A stretch of 64,000 bases of DNA from contig NC_066585.1 in NCBI RefSeq assembly GCF_024323335.1, forward strand, positions 78,629,609-78,693,608. Direction: 5' to 3'. The notes under the pieces are model-generated. The model had not been told where the DNA came from. It was given only the letters and a program-made list of their open reading frames with translations, and searched no databases. The stretch's first letter is position 1, and every line of letters starts with the position of its first letter. The translations under genes and the position numbers were made by a program. The stretch is from Lathyrus oleraceus (Eukaryota; Streptophyta; Magnoliopsida; Fabales; Fabaceae). Positions 12,136-24,651 of this stretch are shown one piece after another.

Positions 12136-13820
12136 AATGGTAGTAATGGTAGGGAAGATAATTAATGGCAATGAGAGCACCAATTGTTATGATAAATTCT
12201 TTTGATGTTGAGAGGAGCAAAGAGAAATTACACTAAAATTGATAAACTATTCTAAACTAACTTTTTCATTCATTTCTCCATTATAATTACATTCACCAAT
12301 CACCTATTTATAACATTGGCATAAACCAATTACTCACTATTTAAATCCTTTTAAAGAGCATCAATTCACTATTTATAACATTGGCATAAACCAATTACTC
12401 ACTATTTAAATCCTTCTAAAGAGCAACAATTCACCATCATTTGTGCTTATCGTGGGCTGCATACAACTTGAACCTATTAATTACTATATTTAGATCATTA
12501 CATTAAGCAAGTTCAGTTAATAGCTCTGCAGAGACATTAGATACATATGTGCGGGTTTGAACATGCATTCGAGCCATTAGACTATTTAAAAAAAGGAAGG
12601 TAAAAACTATTTTTAATTCCTATGTAATTCTAAAAATAAATTTTATATAACAATACATAATTACAAATAACACATAATACAACATAATAATAATTATTAT
12701 ATATATTGAAATAAAAGTCTTAATAATTAGGCTATTTAACAAAAAAAAAACAAGATAAAAATTATTTTCAATTCCTTTCTAGTTCTCTATTCATCAATGA
12801 AAGTAAATTTTATATAACAATATATAATTACAAATAATACATAATACACACTATAATTTATTATTATTATTATTATATATATTAAAATGAAAGTCTTACA
12901 AGGTTCTTGCTATTATTTTTAGTTTTGAAAATTTGCTTACTTTTTTTGTGTAAAATTAAAATGAATTACACTATAAAATTTAACTAAAGTCTAATCCCAA
13001 TTTAACTTTAAAATTTTGGACATATAGAATAGTTAGGTAAAACATTTTGATATCTGATCTGATTTTAATTATCTGCTTTGAATTAAGTTATACATATATT
13101 TATATATTTATGTTTTTTTTTGTCTTAATCATTTGATTTTAGAAAAAGAGAATCATCTTAATTTAAAATTTGTGCGAAAACTAAGTAATTTTTAACTAAC
13201 AATTTCGCATTGGATTCAAATTTATATATATTTTTTAAAATTTGTCTTCAACTATGACTTAATAATCACTTGAATTCAACTACTTATTTATATAAAAAAT
13301 TCACAATTTTTTGATGTGATGGAAGATTATCAATTGACCTAAGAGTATTGATAATTCATAATTTATAAAATAAAATAAAAAAAGTAGATAATTGAAAAAT
13401 AAAATCTCATTCAAGAAATTATTTTGTATTTGCATTTATTTTGGATAGGGTTGAAAGGAACATTTGATTTAATGAGATATTGTCCAAATTATGAGAAAGA
13501 AAGAAAAAGAAAATAGTGGGCAGTAAAATTAGTTGAAGAAGATGAGATGATAAACAAAAAATGAAGAAGAGGTCTGTGTTTTTTTCAGTCTCACTAGTCA
13601 CTCTCAACCTCAAGGGTCCCTCTCTCAATTTAGATTTCAGATTCAAACACATTTATACCATTTTTCTACCTTTGCTTCATAAACAGCCCAAATATAAATT
13701 TCCCAATTTGTGGGAATTAGGTAAAGTTTTTTCCTTTTTCTCAATTCAATTTCTGGCTTGAGTTTTGTTGCTAATGACTCAAACATGTGCATTTGTGCAG
13801 TAATTGTTAACTAGCTAGCT
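12136..13820. other. AT-rich intergenic DNA and FC2 upstream region
   Basis: No coding homology is seen. It holds a 65-bp tandem duplication (12304-12433) and long AT-rich tracts. A possible leftover of another retroelement, GAGAGCACCAATTGTTATGA at about 12175-12194, resembles a primer-site/LTR junction on the minus strand but has no partner. The last 260 bases probably contain the FC2 5' leader. A leader intron is possible from GTAAAG at 13721 to the CAG at 13798-13800. No convincing TATA box was identified. Confidence 0.6.
12304..12433. repeat. 65-bp tandem duplication
   Basis: Two near-identical copies with a 65-bp period, each carrying TAACATTGGCATAAACCAAT, in AT-rich DNA upstream of FC2. 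Confidence 0.85.
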
Positions 13821-16800
13821 ATGAATCCTCCTATTTGTGCCCCTTCATCTTCTTCTTGCTCATATATTCGTCCTCATTCATGCCTCACTTGTGCTTCTCG
13901 AAATTTCAAGTTTCCTCTGTAAGTGTTCCTTTAAACATTTTTAGTAACCAAGTTATTTCTTGTTTCTAGTTTAGTTGATAGGATCTGAAGATGAGGCCAT
14001 TTAACCAGAAGCACCATAGTTTAAATCTGAACTATTGGCCTGGCATTTTACTGATTTGAGTATTTATGTGCAGTTCTATGTGGTTGAATCCAAATTTCTC
14101 CAGTATACTAGTATTTCATGTGCTCTTTGTTAAATGTCTCACATCGGATAATATATGGCTGAACATGTACTTATAAATGAGGACAATCCTCTTCCTACAA
14201 GCCGGTTTTGTAGGGATGAGTTAGACTCAACCACATCTCTTAACATGATATTAGAGTCTAATTTAAGATTGTTGGGCCATTTTCACGCCCTATATGTCCG
14301 GTCCTGTGCTTGATGGTGTGTGTTAAAAGTCCCGCATCGGATAATATATGAACTGAGCATGCCCTCACCCTGCAAGTAGGTTTTGTAGGGATGAGTTAAG
14401 CTCAACCACAACTCTTAACACTCTTTTTTGTTTTATTTTTGTTGCAAATTTCATGTACTCTTTGTTCCCTTTCAATTTTACTTGAATTTTTCACGACCAT
14501 AAGTTTTGTATTTTAAGTGGTCACTGGTCATGATTTAGGGTTCATGTTTATAATTTCTTTCCAATTGTGGATTGAAGACTAACTTGTCTAGGCTTCTTAA
14601 TTTTGCATGCGTTGTATGCTAAGATAAAACCTTCATTTGCCTATTCGAATCAGTTTACATTTACAATTTTACATCACCTTAATGCACCGAGAGTTCTTAT
14701 AACTTCTTCCTCGTGTGAAATTGTGTTTTTCTGCTTTTTGATTATATCCTTACTAATTTTTACTAAAGTGTTTTAATGTTCTAATATTCTTTGTTTTTCT
14801 AGGCTATTGCCACAGGCAATATGTACCACTCAAAAGGTGTATCGCTGCTCTGGAGGCCATGTGGAGGCTTCTATTAATGCTAATCCGTTGAAAACTTGCA
14901 TAGTTGGCAAAATTAGTACAGGGTGGTCTGAAGCACAGCCTTTGGTTTCCAGACGATCGCTCAACAGGCACCTGTTACCTGTGGAAGCTTTAGTAACTTC
15001 AACGACTCAAGATGTTTCTAATACACCTCTTATTGGTGATGATAAAATCGGAGTTTTATTGTTAAACCTTGGAGGTCCAGAGACTCTAGACGATGTGCAG
15101 CCTTTTTTGTTTAACCTTTTTGCCGATCCAGTAATACTCTAGCTTTAGCACAATATTCATATGATATGATATGAGCAAATTGTTTTTTCTTATCATTATT
15201 TACATTTTCTGTATAATTATGCAGGATATTATACGGTTGCCAAGATTATTTACTTTTCTTCAGAAGCCATTGGCTCAATTTGTATCTGTTTTAAGAGCAC
15301 CAAAGAGCAAAGAAGGATATGCTTCCATTGGTGGTGGATCCCCTCTTAGACGCATGACTGATGCCCAGGCATGACACTTCCTGATAACCTTTTCCATACT
15401 CTACAGCACATATTTCACATTTGAATAGTTAGATAGCACATTGAAAACTTTTTTAATTTACCCGATATTGAATCGGTTATGTGTGAGAGAATGGTTTTGA
15501 GCTCTCTTATTGCTCTAATGATTCTCTATGCAGGCTGAAGAGTTAAGAAAATCTCTATCAGAAAAGAATGTTCCAGCCAAAGTGTATGTTGGCATGCGTT
15601 ACTGGCATCCGTTCACAGAAGAGGCTATTGAGCAGGTATTTATCATCTTTATCTTAGATTCAAATTGGTTTTAGCCACAGATTGTACGGAACCATCGTCA
15701 TTCTCAATGTATGAATCTTGTATTCTTTTGAGACAGTTAAGGTTTCTATGTTATCAAAATACGTGATCTAACAGATTTTGCTTTGAAATATATCATGTAG
15801 ATTAAACGGGATGGAATTACAAAGCTTGTTGTGCTTCCACTTTATCCACAATTTTCAATTTCAACCAGTGGTTCAAGTCTGCGTCTCTTGGAGAGTATAT
15901 TCAGGTGATTATTAACAAAATCTACTATTATCAAATCATCATACTCGAATTTATTATCTAACACTTTGTTATTTTATGAATTATTTATTGGCTCTGTAGA
16001 GAGGATGAGTATCTAGTCAACATGCAGCACACGGTGATACCCTCATGGTACCAACGTGAAGGATACATAAAAGCCATGGGGAATTTAATTGAAAAAGAGC
16101 TGAAGAGTTTTGATAGCCCGGAGAAGGTACCACTTCATTTATATTTAAATGATCAGAGTGTGATTCCTAAACATTTTCATCTTTATCATGTTATCCTTCT
16201 AATTCAAATGTTGATAGCATAATCCATCACTATCAGATACTTTGGGTTAGAATAATAGAATGATGACAGTAGATCATGTTATCCTTACTTTGGCATTGAT
16301 GAATGATGACAGTTTTTCTAGAAATCAAGCTTCGTTTGAGCTTAAGGTTGGGCGTCACTTCTTTGTAAATATTTGTTTTAGTCCTAGTGATTAGTTTTTG
16401 TTGCAGGTCATGATATTCTTTAGTGCACATGGGGTGCCGGTTGCTTATGTGGAAGAGGCTGGTGATCCATACAAGGCAGAGATGGAAGAATGTGTGGATT
16501 TGATCATGGAAGAGCTTGAGAAAAGAAAGATATCTAATGCATACACCCTTGCTTATCAGGTACTTTTTTGTTACAAATTTATGACCCTCAGTTTCTTGCT
16601 TCTAAGTATTAATTGATGATATTAATACATCCTTTTCCAAATTTCTAACAATTTATTATAATTCTTGTACAGAGTAGAGTTGGACCTGTGGAATGGTTAA
16701 AGCCCTATACTGATGAGACAATAATTGAACTTGGGAAAAAGGGAGTAAAAAGTTTGCTGGCTGTACCAATTAGGTAACATCAACTTCCCTCGCTTTTTAC

Positions 16801-17405
16801 TACTAACGTATAGTTGTCGAACTCTCTCTGGGCTGCACTAGAGTAAGTGACGCTCCTATTTGGTTTAACTTCTTTATTCACAGCTTTGTCAGTGAACATA
16901 TTGAAACACTAGAAGAAATCGATGTTGAGTACAAAGAACTGGCATTAGAATCTGGAATAGAAAAATGGGGCCGAGTTCCTGCTCTTGGATGTGAACCAAC
17001 TTTCATTTCAGACTTGGCAGATGCTGTAATTGAGAGTCTCCCGTATGTTGGTGCGATGGCTGTTTCAAACCTTGAAGCTCGACAGGTACTCTTATCAACT
17101 CTCATATTTATGTCTCTATTTTATAGTTGTTGCTTTCATTACATTGTATGATCTAACAAAAAGTTTTGGTTTGTTGGCAGTCTTTGGTTCCCTTGGGCAG
17201 TGTAGAAGAGTTGTTGGCAGCGTATGACTCGCAACGTAGGGAGTTGCCTCCGCCGATATTGGTGTGGGAATGGGGATGGACAAGAAGTGCTGAAACATGG
17301 AACGGAAGAGCAGCTATGATTGCAGTGCTACTTCTGTTGTTTTTAGAAGTCACCACAGGAGAGGGATTTTTGCACCAGTGGGGAATACTGCCCTTGTTTA
17401 GGTGA
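13821..17405 (+). CDS. FC2: plastid ferrochelatase with CAB-like tail (FC2 type)
   Basis: Inserts Fe2+ into protoporphyrin IX to give protoheme, the last step of heme synthesis, in plastids. Ten coding exons join in frame: 13821-13918, 14803-15130, 15225-15368, 15534-15635, 15801-15904, 16000-16126, 16407-16559, 16673-16773, 16884-17085, 17181-17405 (1,584 nt, 527 residues). Residues 1 to about 100 are Ser/Thr-rich and fit a plastid transit peptide. The core then starts [15 protein letters not shown]. The metal/porphyrin-site His is H309 in FFSAHGVP and the conserved Glu is E390 in SFVSEH. The C-terminus (482-527) carries the light-harvesting-like motif ETWNGRAAM (491-499) and a hydrophobic helix, the hallmark of plant FC2 as opposed to FC1. 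All introns are GT-AG except intron 3, which appears to start with GC. Intron 1 carries a TRIM element. It converges with the TOL gene. No stop or frameshift is seen, so it is probably functional. Confidence 0.96.
14128..14420 (+). mobile_element. complete TRIM element in FC2 intron 1
   Basis: Two short LTRs, 14128-14245 (118 bp) and 14321-14420 (100 bp), both begin TGTTAAA, share CATCGGATAATATATG and TTTTGTAGGGATGAGTTA, and end CTCTTAACA. Directly after the first is TGATATTAGAGTC (14246-14258), a mutated Met-tRNA primer site. The element is flanked by perfect 5-bp target copies CTCTT (14123-14127 and 14421-14425). With 75 bp of internal sequence and no coding capacity, this is a terminal-repeat retrotransposon in miniature, moved by proteins of other copia elements. 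Confidence 0.9.
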
Positions 17406-18177
17406 ATGAGACCTTCCTCCCCACTCAATGGCCATGGAATTTAGTTTTTGCATGTATATGTATACCATTAGCATCACATATGCTCCGCTTATAATCCAAG
17501 TCACGCGCACGGAAGGAATTCTAAAATCTAGTTTAGAAGCAACATTTGTGGACGGAAAGAGAAAAATAATGTATAGAGATTTCCTCTTCTATGTATCTAA
17601 AGGATTTATATTTTGGGTTCCATGACTCAGTGATATAGCTGTTGTAGCTTAAACAGCAGTTATTGATAAAGAGACTGTCAATTATGCTATGTTGACATGA
17701 GAGATAGAGTTTGAAAAGGGTGTGAAAATTCTTGCTCATTTTGTTTGCTTCCCAGCTTGTCAACACTAGTTTTATTTTTGGTCTATAATAATTCGGATGA
17801 CTTACATGACTGATTTTGAGTCACAAAAATCGATTCAAAACTTTTATTAGTCTTTCAATTTAAACTGAATTATATGACAATTAATGCATGTTAGTTGTGT
17901 TTATATGAAAAAATTAATGGAGTGGAGAAAGTGTAGTCCTCTCTCCCTAGTAAAAGAATACAAAAGGCATTATTACAATAGCACCTGGAACGTAAAAAAA
18001 ACTTGAATTGATGATCAATCATCTCAGAGAGCTCGTTATTACATACATTTTACAAACTGTAGCATACATATAATCCACACACCCACCGGCCCCCAAAATT
18101 TCAATTTCAAATACCAAATTTTGAAGACAACCTAGAATAAAATAAAAGGTTAAAAGGGAGATTCTTCTATTAAGAAA
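17406..18177. other. convergent 3' region between FC2 and TOL
   Basis: 770 bases with no gene. They must hold the 3' untranslated regions and polyadenylation sites of both convergent genes. AT-rich tails such as AATAAAATAAAAGG (about 18137) would serve neither strand clearly. No transposon is seen. Confidence 0.7.
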
Positions 18178-21100
18178 TCAATCACTAAAATCAAAGCTTC
18201 CACTCTGCGAGCTGCTGCCATTGCGACTATGTAAAGAGAGGCCTCTGATGTGGCCAGCCAAAGTGCCACTGTCCTTATTATGCTGAAAATATCTTTCTCT
18301 CTCTGAGTGCTTTGAAGGTGGCGGTGGAATTGTAACAGGAGGAGGCTTTGCACTTGGAGGTGGAACTACAACAGGTACAGGAGCAGCGTGAGCTTCCTGA
18401 GATGATTCTAGTGGTCGTATTAGTGGACGATTGAGTCTCTCTTCAAGCAAACTCAATCGAGGAAACTGAGGTTCAGTTTCTTCATCTTCAGGCCTTACAC
18501 AAGCTTTTCCTTTGCGTAATCTGCCAGCATCAGGCATTGTTTGTCATATGGAGATGAATGAATATACTCAAATACCAAGTTTAATCCTTCTTTAAAAGGA
18601 AATAAATTTAGCATGTTCAATAACTAGCAAGTCACCTTCTGAATAACTGTTCGGGTTCTTCTTCCTCCTCCGCTTCTTCACAGTCGAAGTGATTCACGGT
18701 TGTTGTAACCTTGCTAGAAAGAAGCTCATAATGTTTATCTAGAGATTTTTGAAGCTGCTCATTCACTTCGATTGCTCGGGAAACTATCCTTTCATCTCTA
18801 CAAACAATCCAAGAAAAAGAAGTTGAAGCATAAACTGACCATAGAATAAATGCATGCATGCACACACAAATGCACTAACAATAGTGTATCAATTTTTCCA
18901 TTATATTACTTATTATTATTTATTCATTGAAAATGAAGATAACAAATTCATTTAAGATTCAGCCTATTGCTTACATCTTAGAAAATAGCAAGTCACATGG
19001 AAAAAAAATGTTTTTTCGGGACAACAGCAAAACTCTATTGCACGAGTTATTAATGAACAGTGGAATGGCATCAAAATCTTATGGCACCGAAGGAAAGACA
19101 ATAAAATCCACCCACTGAAAGATTTCAAGTCTGGAAATGAAAGAAAATGTATTTCCTTTTGGCAGTAAAGAGAAATTTAAAGCAGCCTTACCTAGAAGTC
19201 ATCACAAGATGCATTACCCTCTGCTTTTGAAATGAACATTGCTCAACAAGGTCAAGGGTGAATTCATCTCTTGCTCCCTGGAAAATAAATCAGTTTCAGC
19301 AAAAAGTGAAACAGGATTATTTACATGTTTCATAAGAAAATCACAGTGCTTTTAGTTCACAGGACAAGAAAAAAATTATTAAGAGAGCATCATAGTCATT
19401 TGTCAAATACCTTCCAGTTGACAGGATATGCCTCATTATTTTTTTCTGCTCTACAATTTTAAAATTTGTGATATTTTGATGTTAATTATATTTACTAAAA
19501 AAAGTTACTACGGGTTTTTATCACTATCTTTAGCCTCTTAACCTCATTTCTTGTTGTCAATTCAAACCCAGAAGCAAAACAAATTTGAGACGCAAGACTT
19601 TGTTTCAATAGAGAAACATCACAAGACATATCAATGCTGTACTCCTTAGCTCACCTGAGGATGCTTGGCATCAATAGCATCAAGGACTTCTTTTAGAACT
19701 TCCAATGCATTACTAGCCTTTTGGATAATGCTGGATAACAAAATTACAGAATAAGAGAGGTTTACCAACGACGAAAAATGACAACAAAACAAATGTCTTT
19801 AAATGATACTTTTCCTCCAAATCAGTTAAGAGGTCAACAGATCATGAATCATCCGTGCATTTGTATTTAAAACAGACATGCACCCACACTGGATCAGAGA
19901 AAAAGTATCAAACCGAAGACATATTTTCAAACTAATCTCCATTTATTTCATTAGATAAAAACTATGGTATTTGGATAAATCTCAGTATCCAGTTTCCATC
20001 CCCAAAATAAATATAAATAATTTCTTACCATAATTACACCCTTGTCAATGCATTCAGTTAAAGCATGGACACTGAAGATCATTTTTATTTAAAAAAATGT
20101 AACAATGGGGTTACTAAGTGAAGAATAATATTAAGACCCAGTCTACATCAAGTTTTACCAAAACTGAAGGCAATAATCACCTAGATTCAGGAACAGTGTT
20201 GGGTTCTGCTTTTTTAGGAACCCCTCCATGTCTAAGTGGGACCTGCTCCTTTTTGGGTACATTATTAGTCCTATTTGGTTCTGAACTAGGACGATTTGAT
20301 TGAACAAGTTGAGCTCTTTGAGGAAATTGCACCCCGGCACTCTGTATTTGTAAAACACAATTTAGCGTTAGCATTGTGCAGATAAATAACAAATTAGTAT
20401 TGATTAATTACAAAAACTCCATAGTTGTAATATCATATACAAAGGGAAGTAGAAACGTCATGGCCGTCTATAATTCAGGTACAAAATGTGTTCCAAAAAT
20501 ATGTTCATAAGCAAATTGAAAGATTCACAATATTTGATTCCCATAATATTTGCAGACCATCCATGAGCTTTAATACAAAAATACAACCATTTTCTGCCAA
20601 CATAACTATCCAAGGATCATTTATTACCACTTTACTCTTAGCACAATTTTACCACAATATCATCACAAATACCATCACCCAAACTCAGTATATATGCTTA
20701 GCACTTAGCACCAGCTATATCCTATTAGGATGTGAAGCCAAAAACAACGCATGTTATATCAGCTTCCTCTATTTATAAGCCCTCTAGTAAAAAGAACCTT
20801 GTGTATCATCACGCAGAACCTTATAAATCAAACAACGTATACTGGAACCTAAGGCAGATCTCCGGGTTGTACTTCACATATATGCACCTACCACTAAATC
20901 ATAATATGCTTTATAATACTGAGGAAACTTTCCAGAAGCACCACCAAGGGATGTTTGAGTTGCATCTAGTAGGAGAAATATTCGTTCTCTGACAGGCAAA
21001 TCTGACTGCAAGCAAAGAAAAAAAACCCAAAGTAAGTAAGGAAAAGTCAATATTGAGAACAGACAATATCAAATAGTTTCTAGAAAAAATCACCTTTTTC

Positions 21101-22240
21101 TTTACAATTTTCACAAGAATAGGAATAATTTCGGCATCAACCACCTGCTCATGAATGTGATTTCCTATGTTGTTCATCAACATTTCCAGCAACTAGAAAT
21201 TCAACAGATATAACATTAGTTAGTTGAACACCAGTGCAGAAACACACAAGGTAAATATTCAAGAAAATAAAGTCGTGTATCCAATCTTCTCTGTTTCGGG
21301 TACAATGTGTAGCAAACTATTTTCTTATAAGTTGGGGGTCCAGGTGAAATGGTTTAGAAAAATCATGGAATTTTTTAAATAGACTATTTCATAATAAGGT
21401 CATTGTACTCACCATGACAGCAAAAAGTTGAGTGTTGGGGTTCTTGTTACTCAATCTCTTTTTAATAGCTTTAACAACATCTTTAGCTTTCCTGAACATT
21501 CATAAAACAATGACGGTATTAACAGCAACACCACTCCGAGCCTTGGAATATTATAGCATATTATTAAGTTCGTAGTCAAGTGAAAGACCAGCTAGGCTCA
21601 AACATCAATCTAGACGTAGTGTTCAACAAGTACCATGAATAAAAGATTTTGAATCGCAAATTAAGTTAGCACCAAGTATCAGTTGTTTGATAACCAACCA
21701 AACGCTTCTAATTTAAACTTTCCTTCTGAAAAACAAACCAGAAACAAACACACACAACACAATTTAAATGAAAAAGAAATACACAATTTGGCATGACAAA
21801 TATGGTAATACAGTTAATTGGGTTAAGAAGAAAAATAATCGTCTTTCATGAAGATTATCTTTCAATATTAAAGAACCTACTTAGCCGACTATGCATAGTT
21901 CAAGTGGTAAGGGCATTAGTAATGGAGTTATTTGAAGAGCATAAGTATGATTCCCAAATCAAAAAATAAGATAATACAACATAAAGTGCCATAACAAAAA
22001 GCCTAAAAGATATGAATAAAAAGTTGAGTTTAGTTTCATCATGTTTTACTTTTGTGGGGCATTGTTCAATGATGAATTAGAAAGAAACAGCACTATGTGT
22101 ATGGAGATAGAGAGATATAGGGAAAGAACTCTGGAGTACCTTTGATCACGAGCAACTAATTCAGAGATTTCAATATTTTTCGTCCAATCAATTTCTGCCA
22201 GTTTCTCACTTGTTGCAGCCTTGACTAACTCAGCTTGCAT
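18178..22240 (-). CDS. TOL: TOM1-like (TOL) VHS-GAT ubiquitin-cargo adaptor
   Basis: TOL proteins bind ubiquitinated membrane cargo and pass it to the ESCRT route to the vacuole, acting on endosomes and plasma membrane. Nine coding exons on the minus strand join in frame: 22240-22140, 21491-21413, 21192-21094, 21005-20892, 20341-20181, 19730-19655, 19277-19192, 18797-18636, 18520-18178 (1,221 nt, 406 residues); all junctions are GT-AG. The VHS domain is at about 5-137, starting [20 protein letters not shown], with [10 protein letters not shown] and [15 protein letters not shown] basic Pro/Asn-rich linker follows, then a GAT three-helix region (about 180-270, with [14 protein letters not shown]), an acidic [13 protein letters not shown] stretch, and a Pro-rich tail ending GSFDFSD. 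The length resembles the short Arabidopsis members TOL1/TOL2; assigning the exact orthologue is not possible by eye. The start at 22240 gives the family N-terminus. No disabling change is seen. Confidence 0.93.
21896..21970 (+). repeat. tRNA-derived SINE-like trace in TOL intron 1
   Basis: TAGTTCAAGTGG (21896-21907) resembles an RNA polymerase III A box. AAGTATGATTCCC (21943-21955) resembles a decayed B box at suitable spacing, and an A-rich run follows. No clear target duplication is seen and no tRNA cloverleaf can be formed, so this is a SINE remnant rather than a tRNA gene. Confidence 0.4.
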
Positions 22241-22752
22241 CTTTATTTCTACATAAACATTCAAGAATTGAACAGAATAAAACAGTTTAAATATATTTCA
22301 GACAAGAAAGCAAAAATATTGAACAAGGAGTTAAGTATCAACTTTGATCACTAGAAGCATAGTAGGAACAGCTACATGAAAATAAAGGGTTGGATTTAGA
22401 AAATTAGCAAACAAAAACTTTTCATTTGTTAATACACTCTCAAAAGTGCAGCTAGCTAATATACTACAACAACCAAAGCTTTCTTTTCATTAGGTGAAGT
22501 CAGCTACACGGATCAAATGATGGAAACTGCTAATGTACTCTCACTTGTTCATTTTTCAGAAGCCCCTTATAAACATGTGAGATAACAGAAAGAATTAAAC
22601 CCTAAGTCATAATTCATCAAATTGAAAAAAAATTGAACAGTTTTGCCTTTGAATCCATAGAACATAGACTAACTGTAAATATATGAAATCCTGGGTTTAA
22701 TATTGCAATAGACTATTAAGTGCAAACCATTGTAAACAAAGAAAGTGAAAGA

Positions 22753-23418
22753 CTATGAAACCCGGACTCGGACACGGACTCGGGACATGAAACGGACACG
22801 AGGACTCCGCTAATGTAAAAATTATAGGATACGGACACGGTTATATATACTTTATATATTAATATAATAATACAATTTATGGGCAAAATTTGTAAAAAGT
22901 TTAAAATAAAAAGCAAAAATTATGTTTATTTAAGATAAAATAATCAAAAATTCTTTCAACATTTTCAAACAAATTTCGAACCTGATAATTGATATTCATA
23001 GATACCTTGTGAAAATCGAAACAATAGTGTGCAAAGATGAAAATAACCGAAGAAGATAAAAGAATTTTGTAGAGACAAAAGCAGTGAAATATAAAAAAAA
23101 TAAGGAATCCTTGTGTTATTGTTATAGTTAAAAAGTGGAATATGAAAGCTAAACAACGTATTTATTTTTTAAATTTTGAAAATTTTTTAGCTGAGTTTTT
23201 ATTTTTAAAAAAACTTCTGGAATTTTCTGAATTGAGCCGTGTCCTTTGTTTGAAATAAGGTGTCGTATCCGTGTCTGTAGCAATTAAATTTTTTATTTTA
23301 GTTGGACACTTCAAAAACGTGTCTGATACGTGTCGTACGTGTGTCGTACGCGTGTCGGTGTCCGACACGTGTCCGATACAGCGACACGCCGTGTGAATGG
23401 CGTGTCAGAGCTTCATAG
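22753..23418. mobile_element. 0.67-kb element with short terminal inverted repeats
   Basis: Begins CTATGAAACCCGGACTCGGA and ends ...CAGAGCTTCATAG, whose complement starts CTATGAAGCTCTGACACG. The first seven bases match exactly, and a GC-rich GGACACG/CGTGTCC repeat region follows at both ends. The centre is very AT-rich. It lies in the leader intron of the TOL gene. Flanks GTGAAAGA and GGGAAAGG could be a decayed 8-9 bp target duplication. No coding capacity; superfamily not assigned. Confidence 0.55.
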
Positions 23419-23440
23419 GGGAAAGGTAATTAATCCACAA

Positions 23441-23700
23441 CAACTAAGCCTTATGCTCGAAGTGGAATCGGCGCCATAACACTCTATCATATATCATGTA
23501 TTGCCAATGGCACACTATAGCGAAATAGTGTAGCGGTGATAGGATTCATCACAGCGCTATTGGTCGATGAGCCGTTGTCAGCAATAGTGGCTGTAGCAGC
23601 CACTAATTACGGTCCCAAACCGCTATTGCAGCTGCTATTAGAATATAAAAAATGACTATAATCATCTATCTATTACCTCTTGCTACTATAGCAGAAACCT
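23441..23700. repeat. short hairpin-rich repeat, unclassified
   Basis: GC-richer sequence with several self-complementary pieces (GGCTGTAGCAGCC, AGCGCTATTGG, CCGCTATTGCAGC) between AT-rich flanks. It resembles small non-autonomous DNA transposons of legumes, but no terminal repeats or target copies could be fixed. Confidence 0.3.
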
Positions 23701-23932
23701 AAGTCTGAATTGCAAGCAAATCACGAACGACCTGCAAAAAATAAAAATAAAAGTCCAAAGGATCTAATTCAGCACTAAACTCAATTTCAATCTCAGCTCA
23801 AAGTAATGAAACAGAAACAAATAAGCAAAACCTGAAATCAGAAACCTTAAGTTAAAATCGGAAGTTCTAGAGTTTATTATGATTCATGGACAAGGTAGAA
23901 GCAGTGAAAATTTTACATAGAGATATCCGTAC

Positions 23933-24040
23933 CTTGAAAAACGACGGATATGAAGATAGAGATTACGAGGACGAAGGCGAGGAAGCACTGATAAACCCTA
24001 AACACGTTCAACATTTCCCAGAGTGGCACCCAAAATCAAT
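23933..24040 (-). other. candidate 5' untranslated exon of TOL
   Basis: On the minus strand a pyrimidine-rich leader-like stretch ends CAAG followed by GTACGG, a good splice donor at 23932/23933. It lies about 1.7 kb upstream of the TOL start codon. A leader intron would then hold the element at 22753-23418. The right border is a guess; there is no transcript evidence here. Confidence 0.4.
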
Positions 24041-24651
24041 TATCTTGCCGCTTTTTCTTTTAATTAGTTTAAAGCTTATCTGCAAAATCAATTATGAATG
24101 TATGATTTGGATGTTGTTTTTGTAGTAATAAAGAATGAATCTATTACTATAAGATTGTTGTAATTGAAGAAAGTGCGTCACCGCCACGAGACATGTCGTT
24201 ATCACTGACCCTACTCATCCCAAGCTAAAGCTTCATTTCCAAGGAGAAGCTGCAATTTGTTAACTTCACCTTCCACTCTTTTTGTTGACTCGCTTTATCC
24301 TTTTATGTCGTGACACGTAATCAGTAGTCGATGCTCTCTCGCTTTTTAGCAGACAAACGATCCTGAGCGAGTAAAAACTTAAATCCGACCCAAACCGCAA
24401 TTTTATTTTAAAAAGTCTAATTTCCACAAATAAAATTTTGATTTTTTTGATGAATTTGGTTAAATCAGTTTATCTGATAAATCAAATAAGTTTGGTCAAT
24501 TTGATATTTTTTGAGGTAAAATCATAAAAATATCTTCTTCTTTTTTTATAAAATTGACATACATTTATTTTTAATTTTTTTAAATAAAAATTATCAAAAT
24601 ATAAGAATAGATAAAAAGAAAAACTATTTTAATTATTGAAAATAAAAATAT
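24041..24651. other. AT-rich intergenic DNA
   Basis: Probably includes the TOL promoter at its left end. No ORF with recognisable homology and no clear repeat was found. Confidence 0.6.

Noticed and set aside
12170..12560. another LTR retrotransposon end next to element B
   Set aside because: The primer-site-like GAGAGCACCAATTG lacks a partner LTR, clear borders and target copies.
20488..20778. ORF in the TOL intron region
   Set aside because: Intronic and AT-rich, with no homology; coding exons of TOL on the other strand explain the locus.
21890..21970. functional tRNA gene
   Set aside because: B box decayed and no acceptor or anticodon stems can be formed.
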